Assembly: GCA_017996175.1 (NCBI GenBank)
Contig: JAGOHK010000026.1
Coordinates: 1 to 46,562, forward strand
Origin: Leptospiraceae bacterium
Lineage (GTDB): Bacteria > Spirochaetota > Leptospiria > Leptospirales > Leptospiraceae
Reading direction: 5' to 3'
Length of the DNA stretch: 46,562 bases
Position numbers and translations under genes: made by a program. Shown here in pieces: positions 17,141 to 25,289 of this stretch. Within the stretch, counting starts at the first letter, position 1. Each line of letters starts with the position of its first letter. Below the pieces are notes generated by a model, which saw nothing but the letters and a program-made list of their open reading frames with translations, had not been told where the DNA came from and did no database searches.

Positions 17141-18016
17141 TTATTTTCCCAAATATTCCAAAACTTTGTCTGCGATAATTTTACTCTGATCTGTATTTAC
17201 ACAAAAGTCATGGGTAATTAATGGAAAAATTTCAGACCTAATTTCCTTTATATTATCCTGAATAAATTCTAGCTGAGAAATTGGCGCCCATATATCGTCA
17301 TGACAGTAAAATAAAATATTGGATTTTTTATGAGATTTTAAATAATCTAAATCAACGTTATGCGATAGAGTATTAAACTCTGTTTTCCCTAAATAAAATA
17401 TACTTTCTGGAATATGATTTTTAGATAAAAAATATTCTTGAATAATATCATTCGCATTTTCGGAAACATGAGAATACAGTATTTTTATCAAAGGGGTAAT
17501 CATAGAGTGGGGAAGTTTTCGGAAAATTTTATAACTCCCTAGAATGAATTGATTTTGTTTTTTGTTTTCTAAGAGTTTAGAAAATTTTTCCTGAATCTTT
17601 ATTTCTGATTTTGCAATAAAGGGAAATAGTAAAAATGCGATAGGTTTTAATTCCTTTTGAAATTTTTTGACTAATTCTTTAGTGATCCAAGCGCCAATGC
17701 TATGTCCGATAAAAACTACTTTGGATTTTTTAGACCATTTCGTTATTAAATGATTCACAACTGCTACTTTATGCTCAAATTCTTCGCTTAAAGAATATTT
17801 TCTGTCCGGCTGTCGCTTGGTAAATCCCGCATAGCTGATTATATAAATACTACAATTTCCATTCGTTCTTTGAATGATCTGGTTTGCAAATTCTGAATAA
17901 AAAGAAGCAATTCCCGGATTTCCAGGAATTATTATAATCCGTAAATTAGACTTCGTCTCATAAGTTATCATCTCGGTATGAATACCTGATATTAATTCTT
18001 CTTTTATGATTAACAT
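17141..18016 (-). CDS. Alpha/beta hydrolase, lipid-droplet-associated-hydrolase-like
   Basis: 291 residues. The N-terminal IIIIPGNPGIASFYSEFA and the nucleophile elbow VVFIGHSIGAW (Ser106) are hallmarks of the LDAH/DUF2305 family. Other triad members are visible: Asp240 or Asp241 in CHDDIWAP and His269 in ITHDFCV. The family hydrolyses lipid esters in eukaryotes, although the substrate is disputed. No signal peptide is present. GAGG lies about seven bases before the ATG. The gene stands alone, with a decayed DUF1564 gene upstream. Confidence 0.82.
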   Translation of the reverse strand: MLIIKEELISGIHTEMITYETKSNLRIIIIPGNPGIASFYSEFANQIIQRTNGNCSIYIISYAGFTKRQPDRKYSLSEEFEHKVAVVNHLITKWSKKSKVVFIGHSIGAWITKELVKKFQKELKPIAFLLFPFIAKSEIKIQEKFSKLLENKKQNQFILGSYKIFRKLPHSMITPLIKILYSHVSENANDIIQEYFLSKNHIPESIFYLGKTEFNTLSHNVDLDYLKSHKKSNILFYCHDDIWAPISQLEFIQDNIKEIRSEIFPLITHDFCVNTDQSKIIADKVLEYLGK

Positions 18017-18069
18017 TTTTTTATCCTCATTGCTATTTTTTTGAAAAAAGCATATTTTGTCCGCACAAA

Positions 18070-18321
18070 ATGAATCTTTATTTACCTAATACTTTTATGA
18101 TAAACTTTCAAAAATCAAATTCCTTTCGAATCGATAACCTAGGCGAAAAAGACACCTCTATGTCCACACTCCTGATTCCTGCTCACCTGCTCGAAGGTCT
18201 GATTTCGAAAAACAATTAACATGGGAAAAAAACTTCCAAAAATAATTTACGTCTAAAAGTTTCACTTACTTTGAAGAGATTTTCGCAGGACTTTGCAAGC
18301 AGTTACCATGTTAGAGTATAG
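18070..18321 (+). pseudogene. Decayed DUF1564 gene
   Basis: One plus-strand frame reads 49 codons from ATG 18070 to a TAA at 18217, then continues to a TAG at 18319. The first part has STLLIPAHLLEGLI, matching STLLIPEKYYKKFM of the intact DUF1564 protein at 10662. The second part, KNNLRLKVSLTLKRFSQDFA, aligns loosely with its KNQNLIKVAFRPNLDDWAEL region. About 50 central residues are missing. I read this as an internally deleted, nonsense-mutated copy. Confidence 0.5.
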
Positions 18322-18445
18322 TAAGAACAGAAAACCTGTAATTGTAGGCAAAATCAACCCAGAAAACAAAAAACCTTAGGACAGCCATATTCATGAATAT
18401 GTAGAGGAAGAAAAGAAGTTACAAAAATTCCTTTTCAAAATCTAA
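18308..18445 (+). pseudogene. Short gene remnant with internal stop
   Basis: ATG 18308 opens a frame of 46 codons interrupted by TAG at 18377. The two halves, MLEYSKNRKPVIVGKINPE and HEYVEEEKKLQKFLFKI, together look like one small charged protein of antitoxin size. Family not recognised. It partly overlaps the DUF1564 remnant in another frame, so one of the two could be accidental. Confidence 0.3.
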
Positions 18446-18474
18446 TTGACATACTTTCATTCGAAAAATTAAAT
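18446..18474 (+). promoter_or_regulatory. Sigma-70-type promoter
   Basis: A perfect -35 TTGACA at 18446-18451 is followed after 17 nt by TTAAAT (18469-18474) as a -10. It lies 22 nt before the 18496 gene and likely drives that gene with murI and purM. Confidence 0.45.
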
Positions 18475-18495
18475 TATGGAGAAAGAAAGTATGTA

Positions 18496-18894
18496 ATGCA
18501 AAAATTCCTATTTATAATCGTAATACAAGTATTAGTCATAGTTTTTCTATCATTTAAAAATTCATCCATCTCTGCCGAGTGTCGATTGTGTCCTGAAATT
18601 ATGCCTGTAAAAATTCTTCTCAAAAATGGAGTGATTCGAAAAGGTCATATTGCGATTGACCCGGAAGAAGAGCTTTCTACAAAACCGGAACGCAGTTTGG
18701 AAGTAACGAGAAGGGCGGTAAAAATTCGACTCTATTTGAGCTTGCATTCTCTATTGTACCCGGATTCAAAAAAGTCGCTTACGCTAGAGGATTTGAATTT
18801 TCAAATGCCTCACCTTTTACATGATAAAGTCTATATGGATATTCTCTATAAAGATATTGCAAAGATTGAACTACTCGAAAATCTTGAGAAGTAA
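18496..18894 (+). CDS. Exported hypothetical protein
   Basis: 132 residues. A signal peptide of about 27 (FLFIIVIQVLVIVFLSF) ends near SISAEC; the cysteines in ECRLCPE could make it a lipoprotein or allow a disulfide. The mature part includes VKILLKNGVIRKGHIAID and a long helical segment, then DILYKDIAKIELLENLEK. I recognise no family. GGAG lies before the start, and the murI start follows after 23 nt, so these are probably one operon. Confidence 0.7.
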   Translation: MQKFLFIIVIQVLVIVFLSFKNSSISAECRLCPEIMPVKILLKNGVIRKGHIAIDPEEELSTKPERSLEVTRRAVKIRLYLSLHSLLYPDSKKSLTLEDLNFQMPHLLHDKVYMDILYKDIAKIELLENLEK

Positions 18895-18917
18895 TATGAA
18901 CTCGGTATATAAAATAG

Positions 18918-19697
18918 ATGCCAAAAGAGCGAATTAAAATCGGAGTAACTGATTCCGGTTTTGGCGGATTATCGGTATTAAGCGAACTCAGTAATACAAT
19001 TCCCGAAGCGGATTTTATTTATTACGGAGATTTATTAAACGCGCCTTATGGCAATAAACCTCCAGAGCAAATTTATTCTTTTATAGATGAGATTTGTAAA
19101 TTTTTTCTAGGTCAGGGGGTAAATGCTATTGTCCTCGCATGTAATACTGCCACCTCTGTATCTGTGGATAAACTTAGAAAAAAATACCCTGTCCCCATAT
19201 TTGGAATGGAACCTGCGATTAAACCAGCAGTTTTAGAAAATCCAGATCAAAAGATTGCCGTTCTTGCAACACCTCTTACACTTCGAGAAGAAAAATTTAT
19301 GCGTCTTGAAAAATCGCTCGCGGTCCATACAATTTTAACACCAGTTCCTTGCGATGGGCTTGCTACAATCATTGATAAGGGAAATTTAGAAGAAGCAAGG
19401 GATTACTTAAAGCCTATTTTACAAAACCTAACCGAAGAAAAAGTAGAAATTCTAGTTCTAGGTTGCACACATTATGTGTTAATTAAATCCTTGTTCTATG
19501 AATGGAATCCAAATGTAAAACTCTACGATGGAAATAAAGGCACCGCAAATCACGTTAGGCGAACGCTCACTCCTCTGCCAAATGATGGGGAGAGTAAACT
19601 CGATTTATTTTTAAACGGTGGAACAGAAGAAGACTTTGAAATTGCTTACAAATACTTAAATACAGAAAATACAACAGAGAGAAACTATGTCAAATAA
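18918..19697 (+). CDS. murI: Glutamate racemase
   Basis: 259 residues of the aspartate/glutamate racemase fold. MurI converts L- to D-glutamate for peptidoglycan. The signature DSGFGGLSV is at 12-20, the two catalytic cysteines are in LACNTATS (Cys75) and LGCTHY (Cys183), and YYGDLLNAPYGNK carries family residues of the active site. Length is typical. The stop overlaps the purM start by 11 nt, so both genes are translationally linked. Cytoplasmic, and surely functional from the motifs. Confidence 0.96.
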   Translation: MPKERIKIGVTDSGFGGLSVLSELSNTIPEADFIYYGDLLNAPYGNKPPEQIYSFIDEICKFFLGQGVNAIVLACNTATSVSVDKLRKKYPVPIFGMEPAIKPAVLENPDQKIAVLATPLTLREEKFMRLEKSLAVHTILTPVPCDGLATIIDKGNLEEARDYLKPILQNLTEEKVEILVLGCTHYVLIKSLFYEWNPNVKLYDGNKGTANHVRRTLTPLPNDGESKLDLFLNGGTEEDFEIAYKYLNTENTTERNYVK

Positions 19698-20721
19698 CCC
19701 AATTACTTATAAAGATGCAGGAGTCGATACAGAAGCTGGAAGAAGTTTTGTAGACTCAATTAAAAAAAATGTTCACTCCACACATAATCCAAGAGTCCTT
19801 GGGGGCTTAGGAGGATTTGCCGCTGCCTACGATGTTTCGTTTTTGAAAAACTACAAAGAACCAATTTTACTTTCTTGCACCGATGGTGTTGGGACTAAGT
19901 TAGAACTAGCAAGACTTTTAGAAAAACACGACACGATAGGTATTGACTTAGTTGCCATGAGCGTCAACGACTTGTTAGTCTCAGGTGCTCGACCGATGTT
20001 TTTTTTGGACTATATTTCCTGTGGAAAATTAGACGTAAAGAAGATGGAGCAGATTGTTTCTGGAATTGTAGCAGGATGTAAACTTTGTGGTGCGGCACTT
20101 GTGGGTGGCGAAACGGCAGAACATCCTGGAACCATGAAACCTGACGAATACGATCTCGCTGGATTTGCAGTAGGTGCCGTCGAGAAATCAGAAATGATTG
20201 ATGGAAAGAATATCCAAGCTGGCGACGTAATTATAGGAATAGAATCTAGCGGTCCGCATAGCAATGGTTATTCGCTCCTTCGTAAACTCTATTTAAAAAA
20301 CGGGGAGCTTCCCAAAGACAAAGAGACATTATCCTTTATCTCTGACTATTTAATGAAACCAACTCATATCTATGTAGAATCCATTTTGAAACTTCTACTC
20401 AAAGAAGAAATCAAAGGAATGGTTCATATCACTGGTGGTGGGTTTTACGAAAATATTCCACGTATCTTAAAGAAAGAACATGCCGCTAGAATTATTAAAG
20501 CAGACTTACCTGAAAGTTATGTATTTAACAAAGTCCGAAAAGATCATTCTCTTGACGAGCGGGATATGTATTCTACTTTCAATATGGGTGTGGGGTTTAT
20601 TTTAATTATCCCCAAAGATCGAGCATTGCAAGTATTACAAGAGTTATCCGCCCTGGGCGAAGCAGCAAAAGTAATTGGGGAAGTTATTTCGCGTAAAGAG
20701 GAAGAAGTGGAGATGGTGTAG
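19687..20721 (+). CDS. purM: Phosphoribosylformylglycinamidine cyclo-ligase (AIR synthetase)
   Basis: 344 residues, full length. PurM closes the imidazole ring in de novo purine synthesis, using ATP. Visible signatures are TYKDAGVDTEAG at the N-terminus, VLGGLGGFAAAYD, LLSCTDGVGTKLELA, AMSVNDLLVSGARPMFFLDY, LVGGETAEHPG and HITGGGFYENIPR, all in the standard order. It overlaps murI by 11 nt. No regulatory element specific to purines is apparent nearby, so it is probably expressed with murI. Confidence 0.97.
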   Translation: MSNNPITYKDAGVDTEAGRSFVDSIKKNVHSTHNPRVLGGLGGFAAAYDVSFLKNYKEPILLSCTDGVGTKLELARLLEKHDTIGIDLVAMSVNDLLVSGARPMFFLDYISCGKLDVKKMEQIVSGIVAGCKLCGAALVGGETAEHPGTMKPDEYDLAGFAVGAVEKSEMIDGKNIQAGDVIIGIESSGPHSNGYSLLRKLYLKNGELPKDKETLSFISDYLMKPTHIYVESILKLLLKEEIKGMVHITGGGFYENIPRILKKEHAARIIKADLPESYVFNKVRKDHSLDERDMYSTFNMGVGFILIIPKDRALQVLQELSALGEAAKVIGEVISRKEEEVEMV

Positions 20722-20778
20722 GAAAAAATCGTTTCATTATCTTCTTGACTATTGATTCTATTAAAATAATTTATTCCC

Positions 20779-21198
20779 ATGCAACCAATACCACAAAAAC
20801 CATCCATTGCTTTTATCGGAGCCTCATGGCTAGCACTTTTAATCGGAATCATTACATTTGCAATTGGAATCTGGAATGCAAGTATGCCCCTAAACGAAAA
20901 AGGTTTTTATTTCACGATTCTAATGTATGGACTATTCTCAGCCGTGTCTTTACAAAAAACAGTCCGCGATCAATTGGAAGGACTTTTTGTAACAGGAATT
21001 TATATAGGTCTTTGTTGGTTTTCTGTCGGCATAACTTTGTTGTTGCTTCTCATAGGATTATGGAATGCGGCATTAACGATCAGCGAAAAGGGTTTTTTCG
21101 GGATTTCCTATATCCTTAGTCTCTATGCTGCCGTTGCTGTTCAGAAAAATATTCGCGACTTAAGATTAGCCCAGATCATTGAAGTGAAAAATCAATAG
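20779..21198 (+). CDS. YiaA-like inner-membrane protein
   Basis: 139 residues with four hydrophobic segments arranged as two YiaAB two-helix repeats. Repeat one is AFIGASWLALLIGIITFAIG, with WNASMPLNEKGFYFTILMYG and SLQKTVRD; repeat two is WFSVGITLLLLLIGLWNA, ISEKGFFGISYIL and AVQKNIRD. The internal duplication (WNAxxxxxEKGF and VQK.(V/I)RD) is plain. The function of this membrane family is unknown. It stands 57 nt after purM and may be expressed separately. Confidence 0.88.
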   Translation: MQPIPQKPSIAFIGASWLALLIGIITFAIGIWNASMPLNEKGFYFTILMYGLFSAVSLQKTVRDQLEGLFVTGIYIGLCWFSVGITLLLLLIGLWNAALTISEKGFFGISYILSLYAAVAVQKNIRDLRLAQIIEVKNQ

Positions 21199-21231
21199 GA
21201 TTTTCATAAAGTAGTAAATGTAGAATTAAGT

Positions 21232-21434
21232 ATGCTAAGCTATTTAGAGGATGATGAAGAGAATAAAAAACTCCTTATGAACTTGGAATGCAATACTTCG
21301 GCAAAGTCAAGACTGGCAATAAAAATGGCTCAGTAGAATATAAATCCATTATTTCTGAAAAGATAAAAGTTAAATTTAAAAACAAAAAGCATTTTAAAAA
21401 TTTACTACAAGAAGTTTTACGAAAGAAACTATGA
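21232..21434 (+). pseudogene. Frameshifted small gene remnant
   Basis: ATG 21232 opens a 34-codon frame (MLSYLEDDEENKKLLMNL). From about 21288 another frame continues to a stop at 21432, reading MQYFGKVKTGNKNGSVEYKS and a basic lysine-rich tail. A single frameshift near 21285 would join them into a protein of about 66 residues. The second frame could also be a 48-residue gene of its own, but it lacks a ribosome site. Not recognised. Confidence 0.35.
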
Positions 21435-21464
21435 TTTTTAAACTTGAATTTTGAGTCAGAGCAA

Positions 21465-22472
21465 ATGAGAGCAAAATATAAATTAGCCGCAAATAATTTA
21501 ATTATATATCTTTTGATTCTCACAAGCTTTCATTTTTCCTGTAAGAATAAAATTTCTCAACCTATTAATGCACCTGATATTTACATCACAAAGGAAAAAA
21601 TAATTTTATTTACTTCGCCTGATTCTAACTCTCCAAAGTTAAAGGAATTCAAAATCGGAGAGTCATTTAAAATAATAGAAACTTCCAATCAATTAGCAAA
21701 GCTCGAAAATAAAGTTGCGCCCTGGGTAAAAATACAATCAGGAGAATTGGAAGGTTGGGTATTTGGAGATTACATTCCAATAGAATTAAAGGAGGATTTG
21801 TTATTAAAGACCCGATTTGATGATGATGAACGGAATGAGTATATGTATTTCAAAGAAAATAAAAAAGTTGAAATCCTTTTTCACGGAGAAGGTTGCGGTG
21901 AGGTAAAAGGGGATTATCTTATTGAAAAAAGCAAAATCATTTTTAATTTTATAAAGCCTGTTAAAGAAAGTTGTGAAAATAATTTCCCATTGTATGAATC
22001 TTTTAAATCCGCATACTGCTCTATATATAAAGACTATATGCATCCGAACTTTTACTATCGATTTGAATGCTCTAATAAAAGAATTTTTTATGGATTCGAA
22101 AATCCTAAGAGCATAGAAAAAAATATCAATGGGATTGAAGTGATTACTGTAGAGGATAAGATTAATTATACTCCTAAGAAAAGCATTGATATTTTCAATA
22201 AGCCAGATATAAATGCTGCTCCTGAAACCTTCAATATTTTTCCTGTAGACTATCGTTCTAGACCAGAAATTCTTAGTCTTGATGATGATAAACTTTATAC
22301 CACTAATTTTTGTAAAAGTGTAGGTAATGGTGAATTCCAAATACTTTCTAAAACAAAAAATAAAATCGATCAAATCTATTGGTATCATATAATCTATAAT
22401 TTAGGTTGGTATGAAGGTGGCATTGGCTATGGTTGGATTAAAGAAGAAGATGCAGGTGGTTGCACAAATTGA
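21465..22472 (+). CDS. SH3-domain lipoprotein
   Basis: 335 residues from the ATG at 21465; the frame is open seven codons further upstream only through a TTG. A signal peptide with lipobox FHFSC follows. Residues about 40-100 form a bacterial SH3-type domain: KEKIILFTSPDSNSPKLKEF, then APWVKIQSGELEGWVFGDYI. A second SH3-like segment near the C-terminus (WYHIIYNLGWYEGGIGYGWI) mirrors it. The middle part, rich in aromatic residues, is unrecognised. It is probably a periplasmic or surface lipoprotein; such SH3 lipoproteins are common in Leptospira. Confidence 0.82.
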   Translation: MRAKYKLAANNLIIYLLILTSFHFSCKNKISQPINAPDIYITKEKIILFTSPDSNSPKLKEFKIGESFKIIETSNQLAKLENKVAPWVKIQSGELEGWVFGDYIPIELKEDLLLKTRFDDDERNEYMYFKENKKVEILFHGEGCGEVKGDYLIEKSKIIFNFIKPVKESCENNFPLYESFKSAYCSIYKDYMHPNFYYRFECSNKRIFYGFENPKSIEKNINGIEVITVEDKINYTPKKSIDIFNKPDINAAPETFNIFPVDYRSRPEILSLDDDKLYTTNFCKSVGNGEFQILSKTKNKIDQIYWYHIIYNLGWYEGGIGYGWIKEEDAGGCTN

Positions 22473-22552
22473 TTCAAATAAAGCCCTTTAAAATATATTC
22501 AATCCAAATTATTAAAACTTGCGTCTAGAATAAATCTTTCCAAATTGTATTT

Positions 22553-23854
22553 ATGAGTTCTAGTTATTTTAAAATCACAGGTAAAAATCCTCTTTCTGGT
22601 ACAATAACCCCGCAGGGAAATAAAAACGAAGCACTTCCAGTTTTAGGTGCAGTATGTATGATTCCGGGCGTAGTGCGTCTCGAAAATGTTCCGATGATTT
22701 CGGATGTGTTGATGTTAATTGATGTTTTGCGACATCTAAATTTTCAAATTACAAATCCAGAAGCGGGAGTTTTTACTTTCCAAAGACCGACAGAGTTAAA
22801 GTCTGATTTGCCGCAGGAGTTGTGTAGCAAAATTCGTGGAGCGGTGACACTGGCAGGACCAATCCTCGCAAGCACAGGAAGAGTGTTTCTTCCTCGTCCC
22901 GGTGGGGATAAAATTGGACGTAGGAGATTAGATACTCATTTACTAGCACTCGAAGCGTTAGGCGCTAACATTGAAGTATTTCCAGATGGGTATGAAATTA
23001 AAACAAACCGCTTGATGGGTTCAGATATTTTATTAGATGAAGCATCTGTCACCGGAACGGAAAACGCGGTTATGGCAGCCTGCCTTGCCGAGGGAACAAC
23101 CATTATCCGCCATGCTGCATCAGAACCACACGTTCAAGGGCTTTGTAGACTTCTCAATTTTGCCGGTGCTAAAATTTCTGGAATAGGTTCAAATATTTTA
23201 ACTATCGAAGGTGTAAGTTCTCTTTCTAATCCAACTGGAACGATTACTCACCGTATTGGTTCTGATTACTTGGAAGTAGGAAGTTTCATCTCATTAGCCG
23301 CTGTAACAGGTGGAGAACTTTTTATCAAAGATGTGAATCCCGACGATATACGAATGATTCGACTTGTGTATTCTCGCCTTGGTATTGAAGTTCGATTTGC
23401 GGATGGTGGAGTTGTAGTTCCTGCCGGGCAGAAAATGGAGATTATCCCCGACTACCACGGTGCTACTCCTAAGATTGACGATTCCCCTTGGCCTGGATTT
23501 CCTGCTGATATGACCTCAGTCGCTCTCGTCACTGCCACTCAATGCAAAGGAACTGTGATGATCCACGAAAAGATGTTTGAATCGAGACTTTTCTTTGTAG
23601 ATAACATTATCGGCATGGGAGCGCAGATTATTCTATGTGACCCACACCGCGCTGTTGTCATCGGCAAATCGCAATTGTACGGAAGTAAAGTAGCATCACC
23701 TGATATACGTGCTGGTATGGCAATGATTATTGCAGCTCTTTGTGCGGAGGGGACTAGTTCTATTCATAATATTATCCAAGTTGATCGTGGATTTCAAAAC
23801 ATCGACACGCGGCTACGCTCGATTGGCGCTCAGATTGAGAGATTGGTGGAGTAG
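22553..23854 (+). CDS. murA: UDP-N-acetylglucosamine 1-carboxyvinyltransferase, Asp-type
   Basis: 433 residues. MurA transfers enolpyruvate from PEP to UDP-GlcNAc, the first committed step of peptidoglycan synthesis. Family motifs: [19 protein letters not shown] (Lys24), [15 protein letters not shown] and [16 protein letters not shown]. In most MurA the last motif carries a catalytic Cys (PGGCxIG); here it is Asp119, so the protein should be insensitive to fosfomycin, as known for other Asp-type MurA enzymes. The downstream domain ([17 protein letters not shown] and [15 protein letters not shown]) is intact. It is convergent with the 25282 operon with no gap. Confidence 0.96.
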   Translation: MSSSYFKITGKNPLSGTITPQGNKNEALPVLGAVCMIPGVVRLENVPMISDVLMLIDVLRHLNFQITNPEAGVFTFQRPTELKSDLPQELCSKIRGAVTLAGPILASTGRVFLPRPGGDKIGRRRLDTHLLALEALGANIEVFPDGYEIKTNRLMGSDILLDEASVTGTENAVMAACLAEGTTIIRHAASEPHVQGLCRLLNFAGAKISGIGSNILTIEGVSSLSNPTGTITHRIGSDYLEVGSFISLAAVTGGELFIKDVNPDDIRMIRLVYSRLGIEVRFADGGVVVPAGQKMEIIPDYHGATPKIDDSPWPGFPADMTSVALVTATQCKGTVMIHEKMFESRLFFVDNIIGMGAQIILCDPHRAVVIGKSQLYGSKVASPDIRAGMAMIIAALCAEGTSSIHNIIQVDRGFQNIDTRLRSIGAQIERLVE

Positions 23855-25282
23855 TTACTTATTCTTCTCTACTCTTAAAAACATCTGTGTGCCGGAATCG
23901 TCGAATCCAACTTCAGAAGTGAAGCCTTGTGGAATATCTTCTAGTAGTTCGAACATAGATTCTTCGTCGCGGTAGTAGAGAACCCAGTCCATGATGTATT
24001 CCATGTATTTACGAGTTTCATTTTCGACGTGATAATTTCCAAGAATTAAAATTCCACCCGGGCAAAGCATGGAATAAAGTTTTTCGGTGAGTACTTTTGC
24101 AACGGAATCGGTGAGATAATCATAAAGTCCCATTGAGTATATGAAATCATATTGTCCAAATTTTAATTCTGGACTACCTGTTTTTAAAATCGTTCTCACG
24201 GATTCTTTTATAAACTCTACTTGGAAAGGTTTTTCTGTTGGAATAGATTCGATTCCAGACTTTGCTTCGCCTAACGCTTCTTCGTCTTGATCGAGTAGGA
24301 AAATTTTTGCTTGGTATCTAAATGGACTTTCTCTTAAAAAATCTTGCATTTCCCAAGCGGGACCACAAGCTATCGAAAGAATTTTGAAATCATCTTTTCC
24401 AGAAGTTGAAAGTCGTTGCGACATATACTTGTTAATCAATCGCCTTCTATTGCGAACTGCATCGGCTGCCTTTGTGTTGCAAGGATGTTTGTGGAATATT
24501 TTTCCAAAAGAAGATTTACCGATATATTCGTTTCGATAGAGCATTTCCATCATAGCGGAATCTCCCGCGTAACCTCTCGGCTTTAAATTCGTTCTCTTGA
24601 TAAAATCTGATTCTAATATATAATTCCAAATAGACTTTCTGAGATAAAATCCATACTTTTCATTTTCCAATTTTGTATATTTTTTAGTAAGTTCTTTTAG
24701 TTCTTCGATTTTAGAATTTAAAAATTGGTAAAATTCACCGCCAACACCTTGTAATACAGAATGAAATAGAGCTTCCTTCAAGCGATGTGGTTCTTTTTCG
24801 AACTTATGATCTAATTCGTCTAACGCTATTTTATATAGAGATAAACCATAAACAAAACGAGAACAAAAAAGAATAAAGTTCGGCTCTAGGTCTTCTTGGA
24901 TAGAAAACTGCATTCTAATTTTTTTGATTTCATCTTCTTGTAGGAATAATGACTGTTTATCCATCAGAGTATCCATATCGATGAACTCTTTTTCTAAATA
25001 AATCCCAAGGAAGATTTCATCGTTCATCGTATCTAGATGAACGATTTTTCCAGAGCCTAATTCCTTTTTGTCTCCATAAGCATATATTATAGAATTATGA
25101 ATTGAATTTGTTTTTTTTATAAAATGAGATTCAGTTTTAGGAATACATACACCTAAACCAAAACGAGAATAATCGTAGATCTTCCCTTTGAGTTCAAAAC
25201 CTTCCATATACAAATGAATATAGGAACTTTCTGCATCATGTAATCGAATTCGAATGGTGTTTCTTCTGTCGTCTGCTTTCAC
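23855..25282 (-). CDS. PilZ-domain / SAM-methyltransferase fusion
   Basis: 475 residues. The N-terminal 110 look like PilZ: DRRNTIRIRL (the RxxxR-like switch) and DYSRFGLGV fitting (D/N)xSxxG. PilZ domains bind cyclic di-GMP. A helical region follows (about 130-290), including NLKPRGYAGDSAMMEMLY. The C-terminal class I methyltransferase starts at 301 with ILSIACGPAWEMQDFL, has FLLDQDEEAL at the end of strand 2 and LCPGGILILGNYH further on. It resembles proteins annotated for 3-hydroxypalmitate methyl ester synthesis. The substrate is not known. It is the last gene of a four-gene operon, 7 nt after the phosphatase. Confidence 0.85.
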   Translation of the reverse strand: MKADDRRNTIRIRLHDAESSYIHLYMEGFELKGKIYDYSRFGLGVCIPKTESHFIKKTNSIHNSIIYAYGDKKELGSGKIVHLDTMNDEIFLGIYLEKEFIDMDTLMDKQSLFLQEDEIKKIRMQFSIQEDLEPNFILFCSRFVYGLSLYKIALDELDHKFEKEPHRLKEALFHSVLQGVGGEFYQFLNSKIEELKELTKKYTKLENEKYGFYLRKSIWNYILESDFIKRTNLKPRGYAGDSAMMEMLYRNEYIGKSSFGKIFHKHPCNTKAADAVRNRRRLINKYMSQRLSTSGKDDFKILSIACGPAWEMQDFLRESPFRYQAKIFLLDQDEEALGEAKSGIESIPTEKPFQVEFIKESVRTILKTGSPELKFGQYDFIYSMGLYDYLTDSVAKVLTEKLYSMLCPGGILILGNYHVENETRKYMEYIMDWVLYYRDEESMFELLEDIPQGFTSEVGFDDSGTQMFLRVEKNK

Positions 25283-25289
25283 TAGAATA

